Source: Streptosporangium violaceochromogenes (GTDB lineage Bacteria > Actinomycetota > Actinomycetes > Streptosporangiales > Streptosporangiaceae). Taken from it: a stretch of DNA of 64,000 nt. This document shows positions 1 to 9,383 of this stretch, piece by piece. The number at the start of each line of letters is the position of its first letter. Positions within the stretch are counted from its first letter, which is position 1. Below the pieces are notes generated by a model. It was not told where the DNA came from. It made no database searches and was given only the letters and a program-made list of their open reading frames with translations. A program made the translations under genes and the position numbers. Location: positions 62,001 through 126,000 of the forward strand of contig NZ_BNBB01000009.1 of assembly GCF_014654615.1 (NCBI RefSeq). Direction: 5' to 3'.

Positions 1-183
1 CTCCCAGATCGGGTCGTAGAGGACGAAGCCCATGATGACGCCGACGAGCAGACCGAGCAGGGCGACGATCAGGCGATTGCGCAGCTCGCGGAGATGCTCC
101 ATGAGCGGCATACGCCCCTCGTCCGCTTCACGCGGCGACGTCGACCCGTTACGACCCGGTTTGGGCCATCTCAGCAGCGCCAT
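1..183 (-). CDS. tatC: Sec-independent translocase TatC, N-terminal part (cut by window edge)
   Basis: Only the first 61 codons lie in the window. The reverse strand reads MALLRWPKPGRNG..., then MPLMEHLRELRNRLIVALLG, the conserved TatC opening (M-x-EHLxELRxR) running into the first membrane helix. TatC is the polytopic receptor that binds twin-arginine signal peptides and assembles with TatA to export folded proteins. An in-frame Met lies just before the LMEHLRELR motif, so the true start could be about 24 codons downstream of the ATG at 183. It follows tatA on the same strand with a gap of under 50 bp, as in other actinobacterial pafBC-tatAC loci. Confidence 0.93.
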   Translation of the reverse strand, partial: MALLRWPKPGRNGSTSPREADEGRMPLMEHLRELRNRLIVALLGLLVGVIMGFVLYDPIWE

Positions 184-230
184 TCACGCATCCCGGTCCG
201 GCAGATGGAAAAAGTCAGGATGGAAGCAGC

Positions 231-542
231 CTACTGGGACTTGGGGGTGCTCGCCTGGGCGCGGAGCCGGGCGGCCTGCTCCTCCAGCGCGCGGGCCTGC
301 TCCTCCACCGTCGCATCGGCCGGAGCCTGCGCGATCGGCTGCGGGGCGGCGGTGGGCTGAGGCTGGACGACCGTGGCGGTCGGGGCCGGCTCGTCGTCCT
401 CGCGGAGCTTGGAGGTCTCCGACTTGAAGATACGGAGCGACCGGCCGAGGGACCGCGCGGTGTCAGGCAGCTTCTTGGCTCCGAAGAGCAGGACAAGGAC
501 CAGCCCGATGATCAAAAGCTCGGGAACACCAAGGTTGGGCAT
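231..542 (-). CDS. tatA: Sec-independent translocase protein TatA
   Basis: A 103-residue protein. An N-terminal membrane helix (about residues 7-20, [20 protein letters not shown]) carries the TatA hallmark FGAKKLP hinge. The amphipathic helix [13 protein letters not shown] follows, then a low-complexity Ala/Pro/Gln tail with a possible short coiled coil ([18 protein letters not shown]). TatA oligomers form the pore or membrane-weakening element of the twin-arginine export system. The ATG is preceded by AAGGATGTGTC, a suitable ribosome site. It sits between a small membrane protein and tatC on the minus strand. The long tail past the amphipathic helix is common in actinomycete TatA. Confidence 0.95.
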   Translation of the reverse strand: MPNLGVPELLIIGLVLVLLFGAKKLPDTARSLGRSLRIFKSETSKLREDDEPAPTATVVQPQPTAAPQPIAQAPADATVEEQARALEEQAARLRAQASTPKSQ

Positions 543-605
543 GACACATCCTTACGCCAAACGACACGCTCTCCTCCCCGATGGTACGCGCCCGCGGGGG
601 CGGGC

Positions 606-806
606 TCACCCCCTACCGGGCCCGGACCTCGCACGACGCCCCGGCGGCGGCGCCGCGAGGGTCCCCCGCGCGCGGGCCAGCCGCAGGCGGGCACGCTCCA
701 CCTCCCTGCCCAGCCTCCTGGTGGCCAGGAACACCCGGAACGCCAGAAAACCGAGGAGCGCCAGCCCGGCGAAGGCCGGCACGACCGCGGCGATGATCCA
801 GCTCAT
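606..806 (-). CDS. small single-pass membrane protein of unknown function
   Basis: A 66-residue protein with one hydrophobic segment near the N-terminus (IIAAVVPAFAGLALLGFLAFRVF), followed by a basic tail rich in Arg, Gly and Pro. This suggests an N-terminal membrane anchor with a short positively charged cytoplasmic tail. It lies between pafC and tatA on the same strand, with gaps of about 40 and 65 bp, so co-transcription is likely. No family is recognised and the ribosome site is weak. It is kept as a gene because of the clean hydrophobic profile and position; link to Tat or PafBC is unproven. Confidence 0.6.
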   Translation of the reverse strand: MSWIIAAVVPAFAGLALLGFLAFRVFLATRRLGREVERARLRLARARGTLAAPPPGRRARSGPGRG

Positions 807-844
807 ACCGGCAGATCATAACGCCGGCCCTTTCAGGGGACCGA

Positions 845-1801
845 TCAGGAGACCGATTCGTACCGGCGCAGCGCCGCCAGGGCGGTCTCTCTGACGGTCT
901 CGGCCAGCGAGGCGGGGGAGAGCACCCTGCCGGTGCCGCCCAGGCGCAGGGCCAGCCGTACCAGCCACCCCTGGTCCCTGGCCCGCAGCGCCACCCGCAG
1001 GCGGCCCTCACCAAGCTCCTCGACCCGCTCACACGGGTAGTATTCGGCGACCCAGCGGCCGGCGGGGGTCAGCTCCAGCTCCACCAGCTCGTCGGTGGGC
1101 GAGGGCCGGAACACGCCGGGCGTCACCTCGTCCGGAACGGCGCCCGCCGGCGGGTCGGCCGGCACGCCGAGCATCTCCACCGTGAGCATCCGGTCCAGCC
1201 GGAACAGCCGCACCGCCTCGGCCCGGTAACACCAGCCCGACAGGTAGGAGCGCCCGTCCACCATGACCAGGCGCATCGGGTCGACCTCGCGCGGAGTGAC
1301 CTCGTCGCGGCCCGGCACGTAGTAGCGCAGCGACAGCCGCCGCCCCCGCCGCAGCGCCTCGTTGACGACCGGCAGGGCGTCGGGCGTGGCGTCCACCTCC
1401 ACGGCCACCTGGTTGCTGACCGCCGCCGCGCCCTCACCGCAGGCCCGCTCGACCTTCGCGATGACCCGGGCCAGCGCGTCGCGCTGGCCGAACTCGGGCA
1501 TCTCGGCGAGCATCCGCAGGGCCACCAGCAGCGCGCTGGCCTCGTCCACCCCCAGCCGCAGCGGGCGGGCGATGGTGTCGGCGTTGTCGATGAGGATCTC
1601 ACCGCCGTCCCAGGAGACGTCGATCAGATCACCGGGGGTGTGCCCCGGCAGCCCGCACATCCACACCAGCTGCAGGTCGTCGATGAGCTGCTTCTCACTC
1701 AGCCCGAAGACCTTCGCCACCTCGGGCACCTGCGCCCCGGGGTGCGACATCAGATAGGGAACCAGTGCCAGCAGCCTGGGCAGCCGGTCGGCCGTGCTCA
1801 T
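845..1801 (-). CDS. pafC: WYL-domain transcriptional regulator PafC
   Basis: A 318-residue protein with an N-terminal winged-helix-like region (RLPRLLALVPYLMSHPGAQ...VAKVFGLSEKQLIDDLQLV) and a central-to-C-terminal WYL domain containing GRSYLSGWCYRAEAVRLFRLDRM. In mycobacteria PafB and PafC form a heteromeric activator of the RecA/LexA-independent DNA-damage response and are encoded next to the Pup ligase pafA. Here it follows pafB by 64 bp on the same strand in the same context. The ATG at 1801 is preceded by GGAGCGGGCG. Family assignment is strong; the role is inferred from the family. Confidence 0.93.
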   Translation of the reverse strand: MSTADRLPRLLALVPYLMSHPGAQVPEVAKVFGLSEKQLIDDLQLVWMCGLPGHTPGDLIDVSWDGGEILIDNADTIARPLRLGVDEASALLVALRMLAEMPEFGQRDALARVIAKVERACGEGAAAVSNQVAVEVDATPDALPVVNEALRRGRRLSLRYYVPGRDEVTPREVDPMRLVMVDGRSYLSGWCYRAEAVRLFRLDRMLTVEMLGVPADPPAGAVPDEVTPGVFRPSPTDELVELELTPAGRWVAEYYPCERVEELGEGRLRVALRARDQGWLVRLALRLGGTGRVLSPASLAETVRETALAALRRYESVS

Positions 1802-1865
1802 CGCCCGCTCCGCTCCGCGTCCGTGACGCCCATCGCCCTTTTCCCCCTCCGCCCCGGCGCGCGCC

Positions 1866-2825
1866 TCACGCCAGGGTCCCCTTCAACCGGCAGATCACGG
1901 CATCCCTGGCGTCCGGCGGATCGATCACCTCGGCGTCGGCGGCGAAGCCGACGATCCACCCGGCCAGCCAGACCGGGTCGGTGAAGTCGATCTCCAGTTC
2001 GTCCCACCCGCCGGAGCCGGGCCGTACGGCCCTGGCCCCCTGCCGCAACCCCTGGCAGGTGCCCTCGCGGACCCGGACGAGGGCGACGCGCTCCTGCACC
2101 GCCAGGTCGTCGCGGGAACCGACCATGGACCTGATGTCGGCGCCCTCGGGGACGACGACCGTTCCCGGCCGGCCCACCGGTGTCACCGGCCCGCTGATCC
2201 GGCTGAGCCGGAACACCCGGGCCGCGGCGCGGTCGCGGTCGTGTCCCACGACGTACCAGCGGCCCCGGCGGCTGACCACGCCCCACGGCTCCACCGTACG
2301 GGTGAGCACGCTCTCGCTGGCCGCCGCCCGGTAGGGGAAGCGGACCGCGCGGCGGTCGCGCACGGCCTCCCACAGCGCGGGAAACGCCGGGTCGCGGGTG
2401 TCCACCCGCAGCTCCAGCGCGCCGTCGAGCACCCCGCCGGCCTCATCGGTCTCCACTCCCCCGGCCCGCAGCTTCAGCAGCGCCCCGCCGGCGGCCTCCG
2501 CCAGACTGGCCCGCTGCCACACCCGGGCCGCGAGACCCACCACGGCCGCCTCGTCGGGCTCCAGGGTGATCTCCGGCAGCTCGTACGCCTGCCGGACGAT
2601 CCGGTAGCCGGGATCCTCCTCCCACGGGTCCTTGTGCACCTCGATCGGGATGCCGATCTCGCGCAGCTCGTTCTTGTCCCGCTCGAACATCCGCTGGAAG
2701 GCCTCGTCGTTGGCGGAGTCGTAGCCGGGCACCGCCTGGCGGATGTGCTCGGCGCTGAGCGGCCGCCGCGTGGCCAGCAGGCAGATCACAAGATTCAGCA
2801 ACCGCTCGGTCTTCCGGCGCGACAT
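1866..2825 (-). CDS. pafB: WYL-domain transcriptional regulator PafB
   Basis: A 319-residue protein that opens with a winged-helix domain (RKTERLLNLVICLLATRRPLS...EAFQRMFERDKNELREIGIPIE), typical of PafB/WYL regulators. It ends in a WYL domain (GVVSRRGRWYVVGHDRDRAAARVFRLSRI). Partner of PafC in the single-stranded-DNA-responsive damage regulon known from mycobacteria. Start chosen at the ATG preceded by AAGGAGGCCGG. It is divergent from the DUF3866 gene with 56 bp between the starts, so both promoters lie in that short gap. Confidence 0.94.
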   Translation of the reverse strand: MSRRKTERLLNLVICLLATRRPLSAEHIRQAVPGYDSANDEAFQRMFERDKNELREIGIPIEVHKDPWEEDPGYRIVRQAYELPEITLEPDEAAVVGLAARVWQRASLAEAAGGALLKLRAGGVETDEAGGVLDGALELRVDTRDPAFPALWEAVRDRRAVRFPYRAAASESVLTRTVEPWGVVSRRGRWYVVGHDRDRAAARVFRLSRISGPVTPVGRPGTVVVPEGADIRSMVGSRDDLAVQERVALVRVREGTCQGLRQGARAVRPGSGGWDELEIDFTDPVWLAGWIVGFAADAEVIDPPDARDAVICRLKGTLA

Positions 2826-2881
2826 CCGGCCTCCTTCCCTGTTCGACTGACTCTACGTCCAGGTGACGCTAATCTTCCCCG

Positions 2882-4042
2882 GTGATCAGATGGCGCAGAG
2901 GCGAGGTCGTGCGGGTCCGGCGTGAGTGGCCGGGGGCGGTGGAGCTGGACGTCACCACCGAGGAGGGCGGCGTCCGCGCGCTGGCCTATCCCGCACTGGT
3001 AGGCCGCCCGGAGCCCGGCGACACGGTGCTGCTCAACACGACCGCGCTCGCGATGGGCCTCGGTACGGGAGGGTACGCCATGGTGGTGGCGCTTCCGGAC
3101 AGACTACCGAAAGATCCTCAAGGTCCCGGACATCTGGTGAAGGCCCGCTACACCCCGCTCCAGGCGACCGTGCTCGGCGCCGACGAGCAGGGCTCGCCCT
3201 TCCACGAGGTGCTGCGCGAGGCCGACTCGCTGGACGGCATGCCGGTGATCGTCGCCGACCTGCACTCGGCGCTTCCGGCGATCCTGTGCGGCCTGTACGG
3301 CGCGCACCCCCCGGGGACGGCGCGGACGGCGGAGGATCCCGCGGGCGGGACCCCGCCCCGGGTCGCCTACGTGATGCTCGACGGCGGCGCGCTGCCCGCC
3401 TGGTTCTCCATGTCCTGCGCCCGGCTCCGGCAGGAGGGCTGGCTGGAGGGGGTGGTCACGGTGGGGCAGGCCTTCGGCGGCGACCTGGAGACCGTGACGG
3501 CGCACACGGGCCTGCTGGCGGCCCGGCACGTGCTCGGCGCCGACGTGGCGATCGTCACCCAGGGGCCGGGAAACCTGGGAACCGGCACCCGCTGGGGCTT
3601 CTCCGGCGTCTCGGCCGGGGAGGCGGTCAACGCCGCCGCGGTGCTCGGGGGCCGGCCGGTCGCGGCGCTGCGGGTCAGCGAGGGGGACCGGCGCGAGCGG
3701 CACATCGGTGTCTCCCACCACTCTCTGACCGCCTACGGACGGGTGGCGCTGGCCCGGGCCCGGGTCGCCGTCCCCGAGCTGCCGGGGGACTTCGGCAGGC
3801 GGGTGACCGAGCAGTCCGCCCCGCTGGCCGGGCGGCACGAGCTGGTCGCGGTGCCGGTGAACGGCCTGCACGAGGCGCTGTCGACCTCTCCGGTGCGGCT
3901 GTCCACGATGGGCCGCGGCCTGGACGAGGACCTCGCCTACTTCCTGACCTCGGCCGCCGCCGGCCGCCTCGCGGCCTCGCTGCTCACCCGGGAGCCCGCG
4001 CACGCGGACCCCCGGGACGAGGGGGCGGACGGCGGTCAGTAG
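2882..4042 (+). CDS. DUF3866 family protein
   Basis: A 386-residue protein of the DUF3866 family, which has no assigned function. The N-terminal half has the family-like MIRWRRGEVVRVRREWPGA, VLLNTTALAMGLGTGGYAMV, then VKARYTPLQATVLGADEQ and DLHSALPAI. The middle has a Gly-rich stretch (AIVTQGPGNLGTGTRWGFSG) and the C-terminal half contains HIGVSHHSLTAYGRVAL. No signal peptide or membrane helix. A TAATCT -10-like hexamer ends exactly 6 nt before the GTG, suggesting a leaderless mRNA. It converges with the FKBP gene; the two stop codons overlap by 7 bp. It is regularly found near pafB in actinomycetes. Confidence 0.85.
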   Translation: MIRWRRGEVVRVRREWPGAVELDVTTEEGGVRALAYPALVGRPEPGDTVLLNTTALAMGLGTGGYAMVVALPDRLPKDPQGPGHLVKARYTPLQATVLGADEQGSPFHEVLREADSLDGMPVIVADLHSALPAILCGLYGAHPPGTARTAEDPAGGTPPRVAYVMLDGGALPAWFSMSCARLRQEGWLEGVVTVGQAFGGDLETVTAHTGLLAARHVLGADVAIVTQGPGNLGTGTRWGFSGVSAGEAVNAAAVLGGRPVAALRVSEGDRRERHIGVSHHSLTAYGRVALARARVAVPELPGDFGRRVTEQSAPLAGRHELVAVPVNGLHEALSTSPVRLSTMGRGLDEDLAYFLTSAAAGRLAASLLTREPAHADPRDEGADGGQ

Positions 4043-4977
4043 GCCGCGACGACGTCCACCAGGAAGACCAGGGTGTCGGTGCCCTTGATCTTGTCGCCGG
4101 AGCCCGCCTTGCCGTACCCCAGGTCGGGCGGGATGCTCAGCAGGACCCGGCTGCCGACCGGAACGCCGACCAGGCCCTGGTCCCAGCCCTTGATGACCTT
4201 GCCGGTGCCGATCTGGAAGATGATCGGCTCACCGCCGCGCGTCCAACTGCTGTCGAACTCAAGGTCGGAGCCCCAGATCTTGCCGGTGTACTGGACGAGG
4301 ATCGACTGGCCCGACGCGACCGCCGGCCCGGCACCCTTGATCACCGTCTTGGCGACGAGCCCGGCGGGGGCCTTCTCCTTGGTCTTGGTGCTCAGCGTGG
4401 GCGCGGCCTCACCTGCCGGGTTCCCGACCGTGACCCCCTTGAGCCCGGGGTCGGTCGCGGTGCCGTGGGCCGCCTTCCCCTCGGGAACGCCGACCACGTC
4501 GACCACGAAGACCTGCGACTGGCCCGCGGGGATCTGGGCCTGCTCCTCCTTGGGCAGGCCGTCCTTGCCGACGACCGACAGGAAGCGCCCGCCGCCCTTG
4601 GTCTCCGCGAAGCCCTTGCGCAGGACCTCGGGGACCTTCTGGTCGAGCGTGATGAGCTGGGGCCCGCCGTCGTCGTAGGTGGAACCCGCCAGCTTGTTCT
4701 CCTTACCGTCCCAGGTGAAGACGGTGAAGTTGACCACCACGCGGTCGCCCTCCTTGGCCGGGATCCCGGCGGTGCCGGGCGTCACCACCCGGTAGGAGGA
4801 CTTCTCGGCCACCTGCGCCGGGAACGTCACGGTCGGCTTGGCGTTCGCCGCCCCGCTCACCTGCAACGCCGCGGCGGACCCGCCGGTGGTCGCGGTGGTG
4901 GTGCTCCCTCCGGAGCCGCATGCTGCGGCGAACAACAGAGGTACTGCGGCCAGTACGGCCAGGCTGCGGCGGCGCAT
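4036..4977 (-). CDS. secreted lipoprotein FKBP-type peptidyl-prolyl isomerase (two FKBP modules)
   Basis: A 313-residue protein. The N-terminus is a lipoprotein signal peptide (MRRRSLAVLAAVPLLFAAAC, lipobox FAAAC), so the mature protein should be anchored on the outer face of the membrane. Two FKBP-like units follow: a diverged one (about 70-170; KEGDRVVVNFTVFTWDGKE) and a canonical one (about 205-313; GQSILVQYTGKIWGS, FQIGTGKVIKGWDQGLVGV, SRVLLSIPPDLGYG, TLVFLVDVV). It likely speeds prolyl isomerisation during folding of exported proteins. It lies downstream of pafA on the same strand (96 bp gap) and upstream of a converging gene. The ATG has GAGGG 6 nt upstream. Confidence 0.93.
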   Translation of the reverse strand: MRRRSLAVLAAVPLLFAAACGSGGSTTTATTGGSAAALQVSGAANAKPTVTFPAQVAEKSSYRVVTPGTAGIPAKEGDRVVVNFTVFTWDGKENKLAGSTYDDGGPQLITLDQKVPEVLRKGFAETKGGGRFLSVVGKDGLPKEEQAQIPAGQSQVFVVDVVGVPEGKAAHGTATDPGLKGVTVGNPAGEAAPTLSTKTKEKAPAGLVAKTVIKGAGPAVASGQSILVQYTGKIWGSDLEFDSSWTRGGEPIIFQIGTGKVIKGWDQGLVGVPVGSRVLLSIPPDLGYGKAGSGDKIKGTDTLVFLVDVVAAY

Positions 4978-5073
4978 ATATATCCCTCACGAAGACGTCG
5001 GATTCGCGCCACACTACCCGCACCCGCATACGGGATCGGTAAGCCGGACGACCGCCTTGCCGAAGCGTGACCA

Positions 5074-6432
5074 TCACATTCCGGCGATCAGCTTGTCCAC
5101 CCGCTCGTCCACGCTCCGGAAGGGGTCCTTGCACAGCACGGTGCGCTGCGCCTGGTCGTTCAGCTTCAGGTGGACCCAGTCGACGGTGAAGTCGCGCCGC
5201 TTCTCCTGGGCCCGGCGGATGAACTCCCCGCGCAGTCGTGCCCGGGTGGTCTGCGGCGGGACCGACTTGGCCTCGAAGATCTTCAGATCGGAGGCCACCC
5301 GCTCCACGGCACCGCGCTTCTGCAGCAGGTAGAACAGGCCCCTGCGGCGGTGCACGTCGTGGTAGGCGAGGTCGAGCTGGGCGACCCGGGGGCTGGACAG
5401 CGGCAGATCGTACTTCCTGCGGTACCGCTCGATGAGCTGATATTTGGTGACCCAGTCGACCTCCCGGGCGACCAGGTCGAGGTTGCCGGTCTCGACGGCG
5501 GTGAGCGTCCGTTCCCACAGCTCAAGCACCCGCTCGCTGATCTCGTCCCCGCCGCGGCGGTCGACGAAGTCGCGCGCCTTGGAGAGGTATTCCTGCTGGA
5601 TCTCCAGTGACGACGCCTCCCGGCCGTTGGCCAGGCGCACGCGCCGCCGCCCGGTCATGTCGTGGGAGACCTCGCGGATGGCCCGGATGGGGTTCTCCAG
5701 CGACAGGTCGCGCATCACGGTGCCCGCCTCGATCATGCGCAGCACCAGGTCGGTCGCCCCGACCTTGAGCAGCATGGTCGTCTCACTCATGTTGGAGTCG
5801 CCGACGATGACGTGCAGGCGGCGGAAACGCTCGGCGTCGGCGTGCGGCTCGTCACGGGTGTTGATGATCGGCCGCGACCGGGTGGTGGCACTGGAGACGC
5901 CCTCCCAGATGTGCTCGGCCCGCTGGGAGACGCAGTAGACCGCGCCCCGGGGGGTCTGCAGCACCTTGCCGGCCCCGCAGATGATCTGCCGGGTGACCAG
6001 GAACGGGATGAGCACGTCGGCCAGGCGACCGAACTCGCCGTGCCGCCCCACCAGGTAGTTCTCGTGACAGCCGTAGGAGTTTCCGGCCGAGTCGGTGTTG
6101 TTCTTGAACAGGTAGATGTCGCCGGCGATGCCCTCCTCGCGGAGCCTTTTCTCCGCGTCGACGAGCAGGCCCTCCAAGATGCGCTCCCCCGCCTTGTCGT
6201 GGGTCACCAGCTCCACGACGCTGTCACACTCGGGGGTGGCGTACTCGGGGTGGCTGCCGACGTCCAGATAGAGGCGCGCGCCGTTGCGCAGGAAGACGTT
6301 GCTCGACCGGCCCCAGGAGACGACCCGGCGGAACAGATAGCGCGCCACCTCGTCGGGCGACAGCCGCCGCTGCCCCCTGAACGTGCAGGTGACGCCGTAC
6401 TCGTTCTCAAGCCCGAAGATGCGACGATCCAT
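5074..6432 (-). CDS. pafA: Pup-protein ligase PafA
   Basis: A 452-residue carboxylate-amine ligase related to glutamine synthetase that attaches the C-terminal glutamate of Pup to substrate lysines using ATP. Visible marks: [14 protein letters not shown] (Glu of the metal/nucleotide site), [16 protein letters not shown] (the conserved aspartate loop), [17 protein letters not shown], and [20 protein letters not shown]. Length fits PafA rather than the longer Dop, and it lacks the Dop loop after the first strand. The start is ATG with GAGGA just upstream. It lies downstream of prcA but is separated by 221 bp carrying two hairpins, so it probably has its own promoter. Confidence 0.97.
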   Translation of the reverse strand: MDRRIFGLENEYGVTCTFRGQRRLSPDEVARYLFRRVVSWGRSSNVFLRNGARLYLDVGSHPEYATPECDSVVELVTHDKAGERILEGLLVDAEKRLREEGIAGDIYLFKNNTDSAGNSYGCHENYLVGRHGEFGRLADVLIPFLVTRQIICGAGKVLQTPRGAVYCVSQRAEHIWEGVSSATTRSRPIINTRDEPHADAERFRRLHVIVGDSNMSETTMLLKVGATDLVLRMIEAGTVMRDLSLENPIRAIREVSHDMTGRRRVRLANGREASSLEIQQEYLSKARDFVDRRGGDEISERVLELWERTLTAVETGNLDLVAREVDWVTKYQLIERYRRKYDLPLSSPRVAQLDLAYHDVHRRRGLFYLLQKRGAVERVASDLKIFEAKSVPPQTTRARLRGEFIRRAQEKRRDFTVDWVHLKLNDQAQRTVLCKDPFRSVDERVDKLIAGM

Positions 6433-6562
6433 TTCCTCACACTATTCGCCGAACCCCTCCTGTGGGAGGGATCAGTTGGGGTTTTCGGTCGTACGGCTTA
6501 TGCCCTCCACGACGGACGGCTAAGCGTGAACGGAATCTCCGTCCGAAGCGCCGGAATGTGCG

Positions 6563-6639
6563 GGCCACCGGATTCGGGTGGCCGGATCTCCTCGGAAAAC
6601 GCGCGGCGCCGCGCCCCCTCCACCGGGGGACGCGGCGCC
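6563..6639 (-). terminator. two hairpins between prcA and pafA
   Basis: Just downstream of the prcA stop on the minus strand there is a hairpin at 6605-6639: a 9-bp stem (GGCGCCGCG/CGCGGCGCC), one mismatch, then four more C-G pairs. A second hairpin lies at 6563-6583 (GGCCACC/GGTGGCC, 7-nt loop). Neither has a U-tail, as is usual for actinomycete terminators. Together they probably end or attenuate the pup-prcB-prcA transcript before pafA. Confidence 0.55.
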
Positions 6640-6653
6640 GTGCCGTCGCGCGT

Positions 6654-7448
6654 TCAGCTGTCCGAGCCGGTGTCGAGGTCTCCCTCGGGCGCGGTCGGCG
6701 GCGCATCGGGCCCGCCCGCCTTCCCGGCCCTGCCGGACTTGCTCGGCGCGGCGGGGGCGGGCCCCGCGGCCAGCAGACGCTCCAGCTTGGGGCCGTTGAG
6801 CCGCTGGAACTTGCGATGCGGCCGGTTGCGGTCGAGCACCGCGACCTCAAGCTGGCCGGCCGGGAAACGCTCTCCGCCGGGCTCGGTGAGCGCGAACAGC
6901 GCCGCCTCAAGCGCCTCGGCCAGCGGCAGGCCGTCGCGGTAGCGCTCCTTGAGACGGCCCGCGACCGCCTCGGCCTGGCCCCCCATCGCCACCAGGCCGG
7001 TCTCGTCGAAGACCGAGCCGTCGAAGGTCAGGCGGTAGATGTGGTCCTCGTCCGAGGAGTCGCCGACCTCGGCGACGACGAGCTCGACCTCGAAGGGCTT
7101 GGGCGACTCGGTGAAGATCTGACCGAGGTTCTGCGCGTAGAGGTTGGCCAGGCCCCGCGCGGTGACGTCGTCGCGGGCGTAGTTGTAGCCGTTGATGTCG
7201 GCGTAGCGGATGCCGCCCAGACGCAGCGCCTCGAACTCGTTGTAGCGGCCGACCGCGGCGAAGCCGATCCGGTCGTAGATCTCACTGATCTTGTGCAGGG
7301 CCCGCGACGGGTTGGGGGCGACGAACAGGATGCCGTGTTCGTACTGGAGGACGACGACGCTACGGCCCCGCGCGATCCCCTTGCGCGCGTAGTCCGCCTT
7401 GTCCCGCATCTGCTGCTCGGGCGAGACATATCCAAAGGGTATGGACAC
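6654..7448 (-). CDS. prcA: 20S proteasome alpha subunit PrcA
   Basis: A 264-residue alpha-type subunit, forming the outer gated rings of the 20S core. N-terminal gate region [28 protein letters not shown] matches actinobacterial PrcA. Other alpha-subunit features: [58 protein letters not shown]. There is no catalytic N-terminal threonine, as expected for an alpha subunit. A disordered Ala/Pro/Gly tail of about 40 residues follows the core. GTG start at 7448; only 29 bp separate it from prcB, so co-translation with the beta subunit is likely. Confidence 0.97.
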   Translation of the reverse strand: MSIPFGYVSPEQQMRDKADYARKGIARGRSVVVLQYEHGILFVAPNPSRALHKISEIYDRIGFAAVGRYNEFEALRLGGIRYADINGYNYARDDVTARGLANLYAQNLGQIFTESPKPFEVELVVAEVGDSSDEDHIYRLTFDGSVFDETGLVAMGGQAEAVAGRLKERYRDGLPLAEALEAALFALTEPGGERFPAGQLEVAVLDRNRPHRKFQRLNGPKLERLLAAGPAPAAPSKSGRAGKAGGPDAPPTAPEGDLDTGSDS

Positions 7449-7477
7449 CTGGGGTGTTCCTCTCGTGTGGGCTCGTG

Positions 7478-8326
7478 CTAGCGCAGCGGGGCGATGGGGC
7501 CGTCAGGGGAGCTCATCCGCCCTTCGAGGACGGTCTGGACACGGGCGCCGACCTCCTCGTCGGACAGCCGGTGGAAGCCGTCGGCGGTGATCTGCGCCAC
7601 CACGGGCCAGATCTTGCGGGTGACGTCGGGACCGCCGGTGGCCGAGTCGTCGTCGGCGGCGTCATAGAGCGCGTTGATGAGCGCCAGCACGACCTCCTCC
7701 GGCGGGGCGTCCTCCCGGTAGAGCTTCTTGAGCGAACCGCGCGCGAAGAGCGAGCCGGAGCCGATCGAGTAGTAGTGGTACTGCTCGTAGGGGCCGCCTC
7801 CGACGTCGTACCCGAAGATGCGCCCGCCGTCGATGTCGGGGTCGTAGGCGGCGAACAGCGGCACCACGACCAGCCCCTGCATGGCCATGCCCAGGTTTCC
7901 GCGGATCATGGTGGCGAGCCGGTTGGCCTTGCCCACCACCGACAGCGTGCGGCCCTCCATCTTCTCGTAGTGCTCAAGCTCGACCCGGTAGAGGCGGGCC
8001 ATCTCGATGCCGGTGCTCGCCGCCCCGGCGATGCCGATGCACGAGTAGTCGTCGGTGCGGAACACCTTCTCCATGTCCCGCTGGGAGATGATGTTCCCCG
8101 AGGTCGCCCGGCGGTCACCGGCGACCACCACGCCGCCGGCGCAGGTCGCCGCGACGATCGTGGTGGCGTGGGGAATCCGATCGCCGACCGGGGCTGCCAG
8201 GGTCTCGTTCCGGCCGGGCAGCAGGTCCGGCGCGTAGGAGCCGACGAACTCGGTGAATGAGGAGATGCCGCTGTTTGTGAAGATGTGATTCACCATGCCG
8301 GCGGGCAGGTCCCTGTGCGATCCCAC
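7478..8326 (-). CDS. prcB: 20S proteasome beta subunit PrcB (catalytic, with propeptide)
   Basis: A 282-residue beta-type subunit. A propeptide of about 54 residues precedes the autoprocessing site [22 protein letters not shown], so the catalytic nucleophile is predicted to be Thr55. Downstream conserved parts: [31 protein letters not shown] and [19 protein letters not shown]. It forms the inner proteolytic rings with PrcA outside, degrading pupylated proteins fed by the Mpa ATPase. GTG start with GGAGGGAGTCGC upstream. A gene-free gap of 410 bp separates it from pup, which is wider than usual. Confidence 0.97.
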   Translation of the reverse strand: MGSHRDLPAGMVNHIFTNSGISSFTEFVGSYAPDLLPGRNETLAAPVGDRIPHATTIVAATCAGGVVVAGDRRATSGNIISQRDMEKVFRTDDYSCIGIAGAASTGIEMARLYRVELEHYEKMEGRTLSVVGKANRLATMIRGNLGMAMQGLVVVPLFAAYDPDIDGGRIFGYDVGGGPYEQYHYYSIGSGSLFARGSLKKLYREDAPPEEVVLALINALYDAADDDSATGGPDVTRKIWPVVAQITADGFHRLSDEEVGARVQTVLEGRMSSPDGPIAPLR

Positions 8327-8736
8327 GCGACTCCCTCCAAAGGTGCGGTCCTTGACTAAGGCCCGACCTTACTCATCTTGCCGTGCTGCTTGCACTTCCC
8401 TGGATCAGCTCAGCGCGAACCCGCTTCACCGGCCTCATCGAATCTTTACGGCGGGCGGGCACGCGGGCCCGCGGTCCGCCTTCGCCGCCCGTCCCGCCCG
8501 CGGACATCACCCCGCGCGAAGGCCTTCTCCCCGCTCCCCCGGTCTCTCCCCGCCACCCCTTCCCGGCTCGTTCCCCTTCCACCGCGGCGGCTCGCGGCTC
8601 CGTGGGACGGCGGCGCGGTACGGCGGCGCGACAGCGGGCGCGGCCACCCGCCGTCCGCGCCCGGGCCGGCGGGCCGAGGTCAGGGCGGGTCTCCTCCGGA
8701 TCCCCTCGCCGCCGACCACGAGATCCGGTGCGCGCC
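8327..8736. other. gene-free spacer between pup and prcB
   Basis: A 410-bp stretch without a credible gene. The reading frames here have no recognisable domain and look like composition artefacts of high GC. The 80 bp next to prcB (8327-8410) are relatively AT-rich on the minus strand and carry TAAGGT and TAGTCA hexamers that could belong to a prcB promoter. Position only; no promoter is proven. Confidence 0.5.
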
Positions 8737-8946
8737 CTACTGGCCGCCCTTCTGCACGTAGGACCTGACGAACTCCTCGGCGTTCTCCTCAAGCACCTCG
8801 TCGATCTCGTCGAGGATCGCGTCGACGTCGTCCGAGAGCTTCTCGTGACGGTCCTGGACGTCGGTGGAGTCCGCCGAGGCGGTCTCCTCCACCTCCTTGT
8901 CGGTCCGGCCGGCCTGCTTCTGTCCGCCGGTGTCCTTGCTAGCCAT
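8737..8946 (-). CDS. pup: prokaryotic ubiquitin-like protein Pup
   Basis: A 69-residue acidic protein. The reading frame extends further upstream, but the real start is the ATG at 8946 (MASKDTGGQKQAGRTDKEVE), which has GGAGGTG eight bases before it. The central disordered region leads to the helix-forming SDDVDAILDEIDEVLEENAEE, which docks on the Mpa coiled coil, and the C-terminus FVRSYVQKGGQ. The terminal residue is Gln, so Dop must deamidate it to Glu before PafA can ligate it. It faces away from the Ser/Thr kinase gene across 437 bp. Confidence 0.97.
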   Translation of the reverse strand: MASKDTGGQKQAGRTDKEVEETASADSTDVQDRHEKLSDDVDAILDEIDEVLEENAEEFVRSYVQKGGQ

Positions 8947-9383
8947 CAGTGGCACCTCCACGTGGGGGACGTCTCTGTCCCATATCTTCCCCGAACCGGC
9001 AGACATTTCGCGTGGATCGTCCTCGATCTTTACCGGAGTCCGCCGAGGTGGCTTCGGTACTTCCTCCCACAGACAACCCGGCCGCGCCCTCCGAAGGCAA
9101 ATTCCCCACCTCTTGACCGGATAGTCCAACCACCCGCTTATTGGCCGGGCGCGCCATTCAACGGCTCCGGCTCGGCTCCGGCCCCATCCGCATCCGGCCG
9201 GGGCCGGACGGCGGAGAGGGATGCGCCGAAAGCCGGAATCACCACCCCCCGATTCGGTAGGGTGTCCGGCGACGACCGCGAGCACCGGCCTCCCTGTCGT
9301 GCCGCGGGCCGCGACGGCCCCGCCCGGCAAAACAGGGCCGTCCGGAGTAAGCCAACGCCGCGCGAAACTGAGATCATTGACGA
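8947..9383. other. divergent intergenic region between pup and a Ser/Thr kinase gene
   Basis: A 437-bp stretch with no credible gene. It must hold the pup promoter (leftward) and the kinase promoter (rightward). A TAGGGT hexamer preceded by GATTCGG near 9258 on the plus strand resembles an actinobacterial -10 element. No repeat or long palindrome was seen. Confidence 0.45.

Noticed and set aside
8373..8792. A 139-codon frame overlapping pup and the pup-prcB gap
   Set aside because: Arg/Gly/Pro-rich with no domain, and it overlaps pup in another phase. Treated as a composition artefact.
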